Source: Ascidiimonas sp046199005
GTDB lineage: Bacteria; Bacteroidota; Bacteroidia; Flavobacteriales; Flavobacteriaceae
DNA length: 64,000 nucleotides
Assembly (NCBI GenBank): GCA_046199005.1
Contig: CP176050.1
Location: 1,922,001 to 1,986,000, forward strand
Direction: 5' to 3'
The notes beneath the pieces are model-generated. The model made no database searches and was not told where the DNA came from. It saw nothing but the letters and a program-made list of their open reading frames with translations. Position numbers and translations under genes: made by a program. Shown here one piece after another: positions 34,527-43,976 of this stretch (positions are counted from its first letter, which is position 1; every line of letters begins with the position of its first letter).

Positions 34527-34608
34527 GGTCTACAAGAAAAAGAAACGTTAATATTTTAATTTTTTGTGGATAAAACTCTATATTTAAGTAAATTAAAAAA
34601 TTATTATT

Positions 34609-34755
34609 ATGAAAAAAAAGAGTTTAAAAAGTCTTGAATTAAACAAAAACAAAGTTGCTCATTTAGAAGAGCAGTTAAAAGGTGGTACTAATCAAGTAGC
34701 ATTTAGCTGGCCTACGTTTGGAACCATTTGTGCAAAGAAATGCTGGCTGGAATAA
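34609..34755 (+). CDS. Gly-Gly leader peptide, candidate RiPP/bacteriocin precursor
   Basis: This is a 48-residue ORF with a strong A-rich start region. Residues 1-24 form a charged amphipathic leader (MKKKSLKSLELNKNKVAHL..) ending in the double-glycine G25-G26, typical of C39-peptidase-processed precursors of Bacteroidota. The 22-residue core has S33, T36, T39, C41 and C45 (CAKKC), four aromatic residues and ends CWLE. The LxLNK..V..L leader pattern is like that of the class I lanthipeptide-type and related precursors, but the class is not decided. It is alone: no LanB/LanC, radical-SAM, YcaO or C39 transporter lies in the window. It is followed by its own terminator. Confidence 0.7.
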   Translation: MKKKSLKSLELNKNKVAHLEEQLKGGTNQVAFSWPTFGTICAKKCWLE

Positions 34756-34800
34756 TCGTTAAAGTCAGCGTTATTTGCTAAAAGTAACAAATCTTATTTG

Positions 34801-34845
34801 AAACCGAATCTCTATTGATTTTAATCAATTACAGATTCGGTTTTG
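34801..34845 (+). terminator. Terminator after the peptide gene
   Basis: An 11-bp perfect stem (34801-34811 with 34833-34843) encloses a second inner hairpin (ATTGAT/ATCAAT with TTTA loop) and ends in TTTT. It lies 45 bp after the peptide stop, indicating a monocistronic transcript. Confidence 0.7.
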
Positions 34846-35067
34846 TGATTTCAGTATAAAGGCAGCTAAATTGCAAGCCTGATTCTTTTCTCTTTCCCGA
34901 GCTCCTTGTATCAATTTTTAAGCTTTGAAAATTAATTGTAAAGCGAATGCCTTATCCCTATATCGAAGAACACAACATTAAAAACATTTATGCAAACTAT
35001 TAAATACATAAATAAAAATTTATGAATTATTGTTCTCATCTTTGTAGTATACTTTTAAGCTACAAAC

Positions 35068-36582
35068 ATGGAAGACAAAATACTAGAAAAAAGACAACCT
35101 TTTAATTCGGTAAATACAAAAACCAAGATCGCAATAGCATATGGTGATGGTATAGGGCCTGAGATTATGAAGGCTACCCTCAAAATTTTAAACGCTGCTG
35201 GTGCGAATATAGAACCGGAAGTAATAGAAATAGGAGAGAGGGTATACTCGGCAGGAAATTCCGCAGGTATTCAAAAAGATGCTTGGGAGGTTATTCATCG
35301 GAATAAATTAATCCTTAAAGCTCCAATCACTACACCACAGGGTAAAGGGTATAAAAGTTTGAATGTAACGCTTCGTAAATCACTTGGCTTATTTTCTAAT
35401 GTGAGGCCCGTAACGTCACTCTCTCCGTATGTAAAGACCAATTTCCCAAAAATGGACGTCGTAATCGTTCGTGAAAATGAAGAGGATCTTTATGCTGGAA
35501 TAGAACATCAACAAACGCAAGACGTTGTTCAGTGCCTTAAATTGATCACCAGACCAGGCTGTGAAAAAATAGTGCGTTATGCGTTCGAATATGCAAATGC
35601 CTTTGGTCGTAAGAAGGTTACCTGTATGTTGAAGGATAATATTATGAAATTGACCGATGGACTTTTTCATCAGGTTTTTGACGAGATATCATCGGAGTAT
35701 CCACATATCATATCAGACGTACAGATCATCGATATTGGTTCGGCGAGATTAGCAGCGAACCCGGAACAGTATGATGTCATAGTGACTTCAAATTTGTATG
35801 GTGACATTATTTCAGACATAGCCGCAGAGATCGCAGGATCTGTAGGAATGGCAGGTTCTGCAAATATAGGGACGAATGTTGCTATGTTTGAAGCCATTCA
35901 TGGTTCAGCTCCAGATATTGCCAGACAAGGAATCGCGAATCCTTCAGGACTTATTAATGCAGCGATAATGATGCTGGCGCATGTAGGCAAAACCGAAATT
36001 GCTGATACGATTAAAAATGCATGGCTTAAGACAATTGAAGACGGCTATCATACAGCTGATATCTTTCAGGAAAATACGAGCAAAGCGAAAGTTAATACAG
36101 AAGATTTCGCCGCGAAAGTAATCGAAAATCTCGGTGCAATTCCTCAACAACTAAATGCGAGTCGACTATCGCAGGGAAAAGGTAAAATCACCATTCCTGA
36201 ATATGTTAGAAAAGAAAAGCATCAGGAATTGGTAGGTGTAGATGTTTTTATAAACTGGTCGGGTTCAGACCCCCAGGAAATCGGAAACGCATTAGCGCAA
36301 ATTGAGGCCTACAACCTAAAGCTCAAAATGATCACCAATCGAGGTGTTAAAGTGTATCCTAACGGGATTCCTGAGACGTATTGTACCGATCATTGGAGAT
36401 GTAGGTTTGTTGCTATTGATTCCACAACAGACTATGATAATTTAGATTATAAACCCGTTACATATGAGGGTGTGATTGCCTTACTTTCAAAATTACATAA
36501 TGAAGGTATGCAGGTAATAAAGACCGAAAATCTGTATGAGTTTAATGGTAAAAGAGCATTCTCATTGGGTCAGGGAGAATAA
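35068..36582 (+). CDS. icd: NADP-dependent isocitrate dehydrogenase (long, Thermus/Rickettsia-like form)
   Basis: This TCA-cycle enzyme converts isocitrate to 2-oxoglutarate and CO2. Residues 20-340 carry the family core: GDGIGPEIMKATLKIL, KSLNVTLRKSLGLFSNVRP (isocitrate-binding Ser and Arg), VRENEEDLYAGIEH, and NLYGDIISDIAAEIAGSVGMAGSANIG, then FEAIHGSAPDIA. The 504-residue length and a C-terminal extension of about 140 residues (KHQELVGVDVFINW onward) are seen in the Thermus and Rickettsia type. It is a housekeeping gene within an otherwise accessory locus, and ends in a strong hairpin. The 221-bp gap before it shows a weak TTG-N17-TACTTTTA (35030-35057) promoter-like match only. Confidence 0.94.
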   Translation: MEDKILEKRQPFNSVNTKTKIAIAYGDGIGPEIMKATLKILNAAGANIEPEVIEIGERVYSAGNSAGIQKDAWEVIHRNKLILKAPITTPQGKGYKSLNVTLRKSLGLFSNVRPVTSLSPYVKTNFPKMDVVIVRENEEDLYAGIEHQQTQDVVQCLKLITRPGCEKIVRYAFEYANAFGRKKVTCMLKDNIMKLTDGLFHQVFDEISSEYPHIISDVQIIDIGSARLAANPEQYDVIVTSNLYGDIISDIAAEIAGSVGMAGSANIGTNVAMFEAIHGSAPDIARQGIANPSGLINAAIMMLAHVGKTEIADTIKNAWLKTIEDGYHTADIFQENTSKAKVNTEDFAAKVIENLGAIPQQLNASRLSQGKGKITIPEYVRKEKHQELVGVDVFINWSGSDPQEIGNALAQIEAYNLKLKMITNRGVKVYPNGIPETYCTDHWRCRFVAIDSTTDYDNLDYKPVTYEGVIALLSKLHNEGMQVIKTENLYEFNGKRAFSLGQGE

Positions 36583-36644
36583 TTGAATCCTGGACACGGC
36601 AAATTAGTTCTCATTTAATTTTATTGATAGGTGTTAAGGATCAT

Positions 36645-36691
36645 TCCGGTAGTTACTTTTGCTATGTTTAAGGTGACTGCCGGATTTTTTT
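36645..36691 (+). terminator. Terminator after icd
   Basis: A 12-bp stem (36645-36656 with 36673-36684, two G-T wobbles, 16-nt loop) is followed by a run of seven T. The rest of the gap to 36885 has no recognised feature. Confidence 0.8.
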
Positions 36692-36885
36692 GACACCGCC
36701 AAAGGGTCTAATACCCCAAGGCTTGTTACGAAATTAAACGTTTGTTTCAAGCAAATAACTCATGGGCTCGCCCAGAAGTAGTTTACTGAATAAAATATGT
36801 GATTTCCTTTTTAAAATCTCTTTTTTTAGTTGACTATAACAGATTATCAGATGTTATCCGTTTCTTATTTAGAATTGAAGGTACT

Positions 36886-37200
36886 TTATCTTTTCAATAC
36901 TTTTCTTGTTAGCATAAAAAATCCAGCAGCAAAAGACAAGGCACCGAAAAAACTAATAGCACCTACGGCATAGAAAAGCAACATGCTGCCACTCGATAAA
37001 ATGTTCTCACTTAGCAGGAAAGGATACACGAACTGATAGAAAATAGATACCAGAAAAGCTATAATAGAGCCTATAAGCAGTAAGATACCCTCGATCGATG
37101 TTTCCTTTAAAATGTAAAGGATACAGGTAATTATTATTATTCCTTGCGGAATCAAAAAAAGTAGTCCGCTCAGAATTCTATAAGCCATATCATCTATCAT
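36886..37200 (-). CDS. Small four-helix membrane protein of unknown function
   Basis: This 104-residue protein is nearly all hydrophobic, with about three to four transmembrane helices: ILSGLLFLIPQGIIIITCILYIL, IEGILLLIGSIIAFLVSIFYQFVY and MLLFYAVGAISFFGALSFAAGFFML. It ends in basic TRKVLKR. No family is recognised. It is the last gene of the minus-strand polysaccharide set, 45 bp after the AMP-ligase, and so may serve the pathway, for example in export, but nothing in the sequence shows this. Confidence 0.6.
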   Translation of the reverse strand: MIDDMAYRILSGLLFLIPQGIIIITCILYILKETSIEGILLLIGSIIAFLVSIFYQFVYPFLLSENILSSGSMLLFYAVGAISFFGALSFAAGFFMLTRKVLKR

Positions 37201-37245
37201 AAGATCGTTTTTTAATTAGTACTAGGTTTTTATTAAAGATCAATT

Positions 37246-38571
37246 TCATTTTTTCTTTTCCTCCAACGTTTTAAGGTAATTATTTACCATCATTTTTCGT
37301 TTTCCAGAACGTAGCAACGGTATTTCATCCACATATTCAAATGTGATAATTGCGTCGTTCCCCAGGGTTTGTAAATATTCTTTTTTTATGACTTCTTCAT
37401 CACAAAACTCATCTGTGACTGAAAGTTTAAATTTATAAGTCTTTTTTCCTTCCTGAATTAGCTGTGTTTGCAATATTCCCGGATATTTAATAACGTGCAT
37501 AGCAACAAATGAACTAAGGATCTCACCGCTGGTGTTCATGATTACGTCGAGCTTTCGCCCGTCCACTCTTGTGAGCTTCAAACGACCTGTATCTCCATCT
37601 TTTTTGAGTGTTCCTACATCTCCAGTATCGTATCTTATGAGCGGCATGGCATAATTATAGAGATCGGTGACTACAATCTTTCCTGGTGATCCATCTGAGA
37701 TAGATTCATTCGTTTCAAGATCTAAAATTTCCACCAGATAGCTTGCTGTGTTTATAAAGAAATCATTTGTTTTGCCAGGTAATTGTTGTGCAATGATGCC
37801 ATTTTCCATATTGGAATAACGGGATACTACCGGACATTTAAAATAGTATTCCATCAATTCTTTGGTCTCTTTTGGAAGTGCTTCAGAAATAGCTATGATC
37901 GAATGAATTTTATAATCTTGCGGAGATAACTGCTTTCGCTGCATATAGTTCACCAAAGTCGTAAAACATGAAGCGTAGCCTATGAATCCTTTATCTGAAG
38001 AATCGTTCTTTAGTGTATCTAACAGATTTTTTATTGAGGCATCAGATAAATCTGAAGCTTCCACAGGCACCACATTCTGTAAAAAGGCGAGCCATCTGCT
38101 TTTTGCAACATTAAAAGCCCAGTGCCTGAAATAATAAAGTGTGTTGCCGAGCTCGAAGCCCGCTTTTTCTGCAAAATAAAATACATCTGCCGCGTTACGG
38201 TTCTTTTTATTTTTATCTTGATAAATGGTGAAAGGAGCCCCTGTTGAGCCACTTGTGGTTACCTTATCTAGCTTTGCTTTAGGGTAACCGACTGAAAGAA
38301 AGCGCTCCTGTTGTTCCCTAATTACATTTTTATCAACCACCGGAAAATTCTCAAGATCAATAGTATTCGCGAAGTCCTTATAAAAAGGAATATTTTTAGT
38401 GGCATATTCCAGTAATTGCTTCAATGAACTTTCAGATTGATGCTTAGTTTCTTTAATGTCATCATGTTCAAGAGCCCTGGAAATTTGAAGATAATGTTTT
38501 TTTACAGGACTGCCTTTAAGTTTGTCAAGGGTCCAATAGGCTGTTTTCCGAAGGCGTTGTAATAATTGCAT
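37246..38571 (-). CDS. PaaK/CapK-like AMP-dependent ligase
   Basis: This is a 441-residue acyl-adenylating enzyme of the phenylacetate-CoA ligase/CapK branch found in capsule loci. Motifs: TSGSTGAPFTIYQ (ATP loop), SRYSNMENGIIAQ (adenine-binding), PLIRYDTGDVG and VDGRKLDVIMN (hinge and gating). In CapK-containing loci such proteins are thought to activate an acid for attachment to the glycan or its carrier, but no substrate is proven. A GTG at 38622 would add 17 residues (MLSALITIKKYVYRILG); the ATG at 38571 (MQLLQRLRKTAYWTL) matches typical family N-termini and is preferred. Confidence 0.83.
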   Translation of the reverse strand: MQLLQRLRKTAYWTLDKLKGSPVKKHYLQISRALEHDDIKETKHQSESSLKQLLEYATKNIPFYKDFANTIDLENFPVVDKNVIREQQERFLSVGYPKAKLDKVTTSGSTGAPFTIYQDKNKKNRNAADVFYFAEKAGFELGNTLYYFRHWAFNVAKSRWLAFLQNVVPVEASDLSDASIKNLLDTLKNDSSDKGFIGYASCFTTLVNYMQRKQLSPQDYKIHSIIAISEALPKETKELMEYYFKCPVVSRYSNMENGIIAQQLPGKTNDFFINTASYLVEILDLETNESISDGSPGKIVVTDLYNYAMPLIRYDTGDVGTLKKDGDTGRLKLTRVDGRKLDVIMNTSGEILSSFVAMHVIKYPGILQTQLIQEGKKTYKFKLSVTDEFCDEEVIKKEYLQTLGNDAIITFEYVDEIPLLRSGKRKMMVNNYLKTLEEKKK

Positions 38572-38642
38572 ACCTAATATCCTGTAAACATATTTTTTTA
38601 TCGTAATTAATGCGCTTAACACATTAAGTGATTATCTTACAA

Positions 38643-38678
38643 TCAAGCCCTATGCTTCAAAAGGTACTTAGGGTTTGA
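38643..38678. other. Inverted repeat between two pathway genes
   Basis: TCAAGCCCTA (38643-38652) pairs with TAGGGTTTGA (38669-38678) over 10 bp with one G-T wobble and a 16-nt loop. It lies in the 117-bp gap between the GT4 at 38689 and the AMP-ligase. On the minus strand it is followed by a weak T run, so it may attenuate rather than end transcription. Confidence 0.35.
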
Positions 38679-38688
38679 CTACCAATTT

Positions 38689-39825
38689 CTACATATTATT
38701 TTCGATGAGCTCCATTAGCTGTTTATTAATAAGCTTGACATCAAACTTATTTTCTGCGAGTTCCCTGCTTTTTATTCCCATCTTTTTCACTTTTTCAGGG
38801 TTCTTTATAAAGAATTCGAGAGCTGTTACCAGCGAATCTAAAGATCTGGGTTCAATTAGAATTCCATTTTCACCGTTAATCACAGTTTCTTTACATCCGG
38901 GTGTATTGGTAATTATAATGGGCATGCCAATAGATAGTGCCTCAAGGCTGGATCTAGGCACTCCTTCCCTGTAGAAAGTCGGAAGCACAAAGACATCTGA
39001 GTTTGTCAGATAATCTTCAATATTATTTTGCTTTCCATGATGTACAACAATTCCGCGATTGTGATAGTCTTTGAGTGTATCTTTATGAATCGCCGAAGGT
39101 GAAGCAACCGAGACATCTCCTAAAATATGAAACTCTGCATGAGGATAAAGGGGTTTTAGTTTTTCTGCTGCTTCGATCAACAAATGAATCCCTTTTTCTC
39201 TAATTAGTCGCGCTACAAATACGAAAACTATTTTTTTTCCGTCATTTTCCTTAATCCTACCAGGATATTTATTGAGATTGACCCCTGATCCATTTACGAT
39301 GGCAACAGGAAAATCAGGTTTTAATATTTTTTTATCGAGAAAAAGTCGATAATCATCTTTGTTTTGAAAGATGACCATATTGTTGGTTTTTAAAGCGTAT
39401 TTATAAAGATTCTGCGTTACTTTTTGAAGCAGTCTTGCTTTACTGGAGACACCACTAAACGTATAACCAAGGCCTGTAATGAGTGAGAAGACAGGTAGGT
39501 TCAATGACCTCGCTGCTATAGAACCATACACAACTGGCTTGATGGTATAAGGGAATACAATATCAATCTGTTCTCGTTTCATGAGTTTTTTTAACTCTCT
39601 GATGGTTGCCAGGTCTTTAAACGGATTTAGCCCTGCTCGTTGTAAATTGAACGCGACAGGCCTTGCACCTAGTGCGATCAATTCATCACGGATGGCATCG
39701 TCAATTTCTGGAGAGGCTGCTACCACTTTATAGCCAGCAGCGATCAGATCCTGAATGAAATCTCCTCTAAAGTGTACTAAAGACTTAGCAAAAGAGGCGA
39801 GTAGTAGTATTGTTTTGGTCTTCAT
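38689..39825 (-). CDS. Family 4 glycosyltransferase, PglA-like
   Basis: This 378-residue GT-B enzyme resembles the GT4 subgroup of PglA/WbpH-type transferases acting on diphospho-undecaprenol sugars: LVHFRGDFIQDLIAAGY near the N-terminus, FSLITGLGYTFSG, FVARLIREKGIHLL, and the donor site E-x7-E as REGVPRSSLEALSIGMPII. It likely adds an N-acetyl-hexosamine early in repeat-unit assembly, but donor identity is inference. The gene is 11 bp downstream of asnB on the same strand. Confidence 0.88.
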   Translation of the reverse strand: MKTKTILLLASFAKSLVHFRGDFIQDLIAAGYKVVAASPEIDDAIRDELIALGARPVAFNLQRAGLNPFKDLATIRELKKLMKREQIDIVFPYTIKPVVYGSIAARSLNLPVFSLITGLGYTFSGVSSKARLLQKVTQNLYKYALKTNNMVIFQNKDDYRLFLDKKILKPDFPVAIVNGSGVNLNKYPGRIKENDGKKIVFVFVARLIREKGIHLLIEAAEKLKPLYPHAEFHILGDVSVASPSAIHKDTLKDYHNRGIVVHHGKQNNIEDYLTNSDVFVLPTFYREGVPRSSLEALSIGMPIIITNTPGCKETVINGENGILIEPRSLDSLVTALEFFIKNPEKVKKMGIKSRELAENKFDVKLINKQLMELIENNM

Positions 39826-39836
39826 GGTCTGCTGCT

Positions 39837-41735
39837 TTATGCTTGATAATTAAAATGATACCATTTTTGAAAACAATAAAATGCCCATACGCGGAATGTA
39901 TTGTCATTCTTACTGCTTAAGTGATCTTTTACCAATTGAGTGATCACAGGTATATTGAATAACCCTTGCTTTTCTAAATGTTCAGGTTCGATGTAGCTTT
40001 CCAGTTCTTTGCGAAGACTTTGTCGGAGCCAGTCGCCCACAGGAGAACCAAAACCGCTCTTGCTACGCTCTAAAAAGTTTTCGGGAAATTGATCTCTAAA
40101 AGCTTCTTTGAGGATATGTTTTTTATTCCATCCCTTCATGAGGTAACTTTCGGGAAGGGTATTCGCAAATTCCCATAGCGATCTGTTGAGAAAGGGAGCT
40201 CTGCACTCCAGTGAATTCATCATGCTGGTTCTATCTACCTTTGGGAGCATGCCTCCCTCCAAACTTAGTACCCTATCGATCAATCTAAAATCTGTAAGAG
40301 AAGTGGCTTTATCTATTCCGAGCTTTTCTTTGTATTCTCCAAATAAATTATCGTTGAAAAGCGATGGATTCAATATTTCTTTAAGTTGCGATTCGACGTT
40401 AGCAAGTGAAATAATGTCCCAGTAAAACTGCCCGTCATAATCGATGGTATTTAGAAGCTTACGGGCTTTAAAACGTTTACCCCGACTGTCATCTTTGGTA
40501 GCGAGCAAGGGTGCAGTAATTTTCTGTAGGAATCCATGCAAGCCTTTAGGGATTATCGAGGTATAGCGCTTGTTCATCTTACCAATATAGTATTTGTTGT
40601 ACCCGCCAAAAACTTCATCACCGCCATCTCCTGTGAGTGCGACGGTAACATATTCACGTGTTTTTTGTGAAATCAAATGAGTGGGTAAAGCCGCTGTATC
40701 TGAAAAGGGTTCATCAAAATTCACAAGAATATCATGAATACTATCTTTGAGATCGTCTTCATCAATTACAAATTCATGATGATTACTATCGATCATTTTT
40801 GCAACCAATTGAGATTTGTCTGTTTCGTCATACCTAACTTTTTTGAAACCGATTGAAAACGTATCAATTTTTTTATTGGTCGCTTGCGCTAAACAAAGTG
40901 ATACGATTGAAGAATCTACACCTCCGGAAAGAAATGTTCCCAGGGGAACATCTGAGATCGAACGACTGTCTACGCTTTCGTAAACCATTGAACGTACTTT
41001 GCTTTTGGCATCGGCAAAGGAAATTGCCTGTTCTTTAGGAGCTGGCTCTTCACAAATTTGGCTGATCTCAAGGTGGTATGAATTAAGATCATAAATGAGG
41101 TAATGATTCGCCTCCAGTTTATGAATACCTTCATATATGGTATGTGGAGCAGGAATATACGTAAGGCGAAAGAACATGTTTAAACCTGTCGTTGAAATAG
41201 GCGGTTTTGTGGGCAGCTGTTTTAAGATTGATTTTAACTCCGATGCCCAGATGAGTCCGTTACCTGATTCGGTATAGTACAATGGTTTTTCACCAAAAAA
41301 GTCTCTAGCGATGAATAGCTTATTAAGATGTTGATCATAGATACTAAAGGCAAACATCCCATCTAATTTGCTAAAGGAAGAAGGTCCTTCTTTTTCATAG
41401 AGTTTAAGAATAACCTCTGTATCACTGGTCGTTTTAAAGACTACACCTGACGATTCCAGTTCCGATTTCAATTTACGGTAGTTATAGATCTCTCCATTAA
41501 ATACGATCACAATTTTACCATCATCAGAATACATAGGTTGCTTTCCAGAGGTAAGGTCTATAATAGCAAGCCTGCGCATGGCCATACCTACGGTGTGGTC
41601 TTGAGTTGCAACCGCCACCTGTCCGTCATCATCCGGACCTCGATGAATGATTAAATCATTCATTGCTTTTAGCTGCTCATGCATTTGCGATTCAGGTATG
41701 GTTTGCTTGCTTATAATTCCGTTAATTCCGCACAT
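39837..41735 (-). CDS. asnB: Asparagine synthase-like glutamine amidotransferase
   Basis: The 632-residue class II glutamine amidotransferase starts with catalytic Cys2 (MCGINGIISKQ), followed by the AsnB glutaminase domain (HRGPDDDGQV, MYSDDGKIVIVFNGEIYNY), then the ATP-PPase domain with LSGGVDSSIVSL and TGDGGDEVFGGYNKYY. Chromosomal AsnB makes asparagine; in O-antigen and capsule loci AsnB-like enzymes (such as WbpS) amidate uronic acids to uronamides. The position among glycosyltransferases, with uronic-acid synthesis downstream, makes sugar amidation plausible. It is 10 bp before the PglA-like gene. Confidence 0.9.
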   Translation of the reverse strand: MCGINGIISKQTIPESQMHEQLKAMNDLIIHRGPDDDGQVAVATQDHTVGMAMRRLAIIDLTSGKQPMYSDDGKIVIVFNGEIYNYRKLKSELESSGVVFKTTSDTEVILKLYEKEGPSSFSKLDGMFAFSIYDQHLNKLFIARDFFGEKPLYYTESGNGLIWASELKSILKQLPTKPPISTTGLNMFFRLTYIPAPHTIYEGIHKLEANHYLIYDLNSYHLEISQICEEPAPKEQAISFADAKSKVRSMVYESVDSRSISDVPLGTFLSGGVDSSIVSLCLAQATNKKIDTFSIGFKKVRYDETDKSQLVAKMIDSNHHEFVIDEDDLKDSIHDILVNFDEPFSDTAALPTHLISQKTREYVTVALTGDGGDEVFGGYNKYYIGKMNKRYTSIIPKGLHGFLQKITAPLLATKDDSRGKRFKARKLLNTIDYDGQFYWDIISLANVESQLKEILNPSLFNDNLFGEYKEKLGIDKATSLTDFRLIDRVLSLEGGMLPKVDRTSMMNSLECRAPFLNRSLWEFANTLPESYLMKGWNKKHILKEAFRDQFPENFLERSKSGFGSPVGDWLRQSLRKELESYIEPEHLEKQGLFNIPVITQLVKDHLSSKNDNTFRVWAFYCFQKWYHFNYQA

Positions 41736-41745
41736 GGTTAGGTCT

Positions 41746-42891
41746 TTAACTGTGTATAAATTCTTTAAATCGTTTATAAATGCTTGGCAATTCGTATTGT
41801 TTCGCCCGTTCCAGACTTTTTTTTGAATACCTTATTCTTTCTTCGGGATTTTCTTCCAGATATTTTAAGGCTTTGGAGAGTCCTTCATCATCATCATTGT
41901 TTACTAATATGCCGTAAGTTGCCTTGAAAAAATACCCTTTGGGGATCTCCACTTTCTCATTATCATGCAATAGCTCCAGTGGTCCGGAAAGACAGTTGGT
42001 AGATATACAAGGCAGGCCTGCTGCTAATCCTTCAAGAAGCGCATTAGGAAACCCTTCGGTGTGTGATGATAAAATGAAACAGTGCTGTTCAATGAGGTAA
42101 TCATTTACATTTTTTACATTTCCGCCTAAAATTATATTTTTTTCAAGATCAGCCTCTATTGCCTGTTGTTTTAAAGCATTGCTAAGATAACCTCTACCAA
42201 GAATGGTAAGCTCAAAGTTACGTGGTAAACGCTCAAGAGCCCTAATGATCATTGATTGATTTTTCCTGTGATTCAGGGTACCCACGTTAATCACCTTGAG
42301 TGGTACGGAAATACTGAGTAGAGAATTGGGATCTACCGTTTTATCAGGCAACTCAATAGGATTGTAAACCACTTCCATGGGTATTTTGATACCAAAATTA
42401 TCGTTGAGGTCCTGATTTATATATACTGAATTTGAAAAAAGCTTGTAGCAACGGTTGTAGAGCAGGGGATAGGCAATTTTGGAAATGTAAAGCGAAAGTT
42501 TACTCGAGGTATTGTCTGAAGGAAATCCTCTTTCGCTTACATAGGTTTTAACGTTTTTGTTGAATAAGGAAGCGATTCCGTTAACCAGATTTGGAAAGGC
42601 CAGAAACGATACTGCATATTGTATTTTTTTTCGTCGCAGTAAACGATTATACTTAAAAATAAAGCCAACAGTTTCAGCTATCTTTTGATAAAACCTGCGA
42701 TCCGGTCCTTTTTTCGAAAAAATAACGACGTCAACACCTTCCGGAATCGGAAAATGTATTTCATTGTAAAATAAAATTAGGGTTACGTGATACTCTTTTA
42801 CCAGCTCTTTTAACAACAGGCTTATTACCTTTTCGGCACCACCACTGGTGAGGCTTATGTCAAGAATACTAAGGGTAGGTTTATGAGTCAT
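41746..42891 (-). CDS. Family 4 glycosyltransferase
   Basis: This 381-residue GT-B enzyme starts LDISLTSGGAEKVISLLLKEL, the acceptor-side Gly-rich loop of GT4 enzymes, followed by NVGTLNHRKNQSMIIRALE and the donor site HTEGFPNALLEGLAAGLPCI (E-x7-E). It extends a polyprenol-linked glycan on the cytoplasmic side; sugar specificity is unknown. It is 10 bp downstream-adjacent to the next GT4 gene and appears paralogous to it. Confidence 0.88.
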   Translation of the reverse strand: MTHKPTLSILDISLTSGGAEKVISLLLKELVKEYHVTLILFYNEIHFPIPEGVDVVIFSKKGPDRRFYQKIAETVGFIFKYNRLLRRKKIQYAVSFLAFPNLVNGIASLFNKNVKTYVSERGFPSDNTSSKLSLYISKIAYPLLYNRCYKLFSNSVYINQDLNDNFGIKIPMEVVYNPIELPDKTVDPNSLLSISVPLKVINVGTLNHRKNQSMIIRALERLPRNFELTILGRGYLSNALKQQAIEADLEKNIILGGNVKNVNDYLIEQHCFILSSHTEGFPNALLEGLAAGLPCISTNCLSGPLELLHDNEKVEIPKGYFFKATYGILVNNDDDEGLSKALKYLEENPEERIRYSKKSLERAKQYELPSIYKRFKEFIHS

Positions 42892-42899
42892 TTTTCAGG

Positions 42900-43976
42900 T
42901 TACTTCGTTGTAAGATCAATGAATAACTGTTCGTACTCACCAATAATCTTTTCTTCATTAAATTTTTGAAAGACACTTTCTCTTATTGCTTCCGGATCCC
43001 AGTCTTTTTTCTTTCTTAGACAAGAGAGATAACTTTCCTCGTCTTTTACAAGATATCCATTTATTCCATGATCAATAATTTCTTTGGTGCCACCAGGGAC
43101 GTCAAAAGCGATGACCGGGGTTCCTACTACACAACTTTCTAAAAGGGCGTTCGGAAAGCCTTCAACATAAGATCCCTGAAGAAACATATCATGCTCTGCC
43201 AGGTATTTATCCACCTCTTTCGTAAAAGGAATATGTTTGATTTTATCAAAAATACCCAGAGATTGTGCTTTTATGAAAATGTCACTTTTAAGTTCTCCAT
43301 CTCCAATAATGGTATACGTAAACGGTATATTTAATTTGGAGAGAATGGAAAGAATTCTAAAGTGTCCCTTCACTTCGGTAAGTCTTCCTACCGTAATAAA
43401 ACGAACAAAATCTGGAAACCCCTGTTTTTTCTTTAAAGGCGGAAGATGTGAAATTGGATTATTGATAATACGTATTTTAGCGTCAGATACTTCATAATTT
43501 TCCGCCATATCCTTTGCCATATCTCTTGACTGACAAATAAGGGCATCCAACTTTTTATAACTGTTTTTGATCATGGAAGAAGGGTAAAATCTTCTTTTGG
43601 TCTTTTTTTCACCTTTTCTATGGCTTAAAACCGTGGCTTCGCGACCTATGAATTTAGTTCGACGAAAGAAAGGAGAGATCATCGCCATTGCAGCATTGAG
43701 ATGTGCAATAGAGCTTACTACGATTGCCGGTTTTTTCCTGAGAAGAAAAAACAACATTGCCGGTATAGCATGTAATACTCTTGTTTTATTCAAATAGGTA
43801 ACTTCAATTCCTGCTATTGTGTACGCGTTGTCTTTTTCGAATCCTGCAATAAGCAATTGAGAATTAAATTTTTGCGGATCGAGATTTTGCGAAACAAACG
43901 ATATAATACGTTCTGCACCGCCAGGGACTAGAGAAGGGAGTACAAATACTATATTTATTTTTTTTTGTGTATTCAT
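42900..43976 (-). CDS. Family 4 glycosyltransferase
   Basis: This 358-residue GT4 enzyme shows LPSLVPGGAERIISFVSQNL at the N-terminus, VGRLTEVKGHFRILSIL at the interdomain strand and YVEGFPNALLESCVVGTPVIAFD at the donor site, the latter shared with the neighbour at 41746. Its ATG overlaps the stop of the SGNH gene at 43973 by 4 bp, indicating translational coupling. A role in assembling the same repeat unit is inferred. Confidence 0.88.
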   Translation of the reverse strand: MNTQKKINIVFVLPSLVPGGAERIISFVSQNLDPQKFNSQLLIAGFEKDNAYTIAGIEVTYLNKTRVLHAIPAMLFFLLRKKPAIVVSSIAHLNAAMAMISPFFRRTKFIGREATVLSHRKGEKKTKRRFYPSSMIKNSYKKLDALICQSRDMAKDMAENYEVSDAKIRIINNPISHLPPLKKKQGFPDFVRFITVGRLTEVKGHFRILSILSKLNIPFTYTIIGDGELKSDIFIKAQSLGIFDKIKHIPFTKEVDKYLAEHDMFLQGSYVEGFPNALLESCVVGTPVIAFDVPGGTKEIIDHGINGYLVKDEESYLSCLRKKKDWDPEAIRESVFQKFNEEKIIGEYEQLFIDLTTK

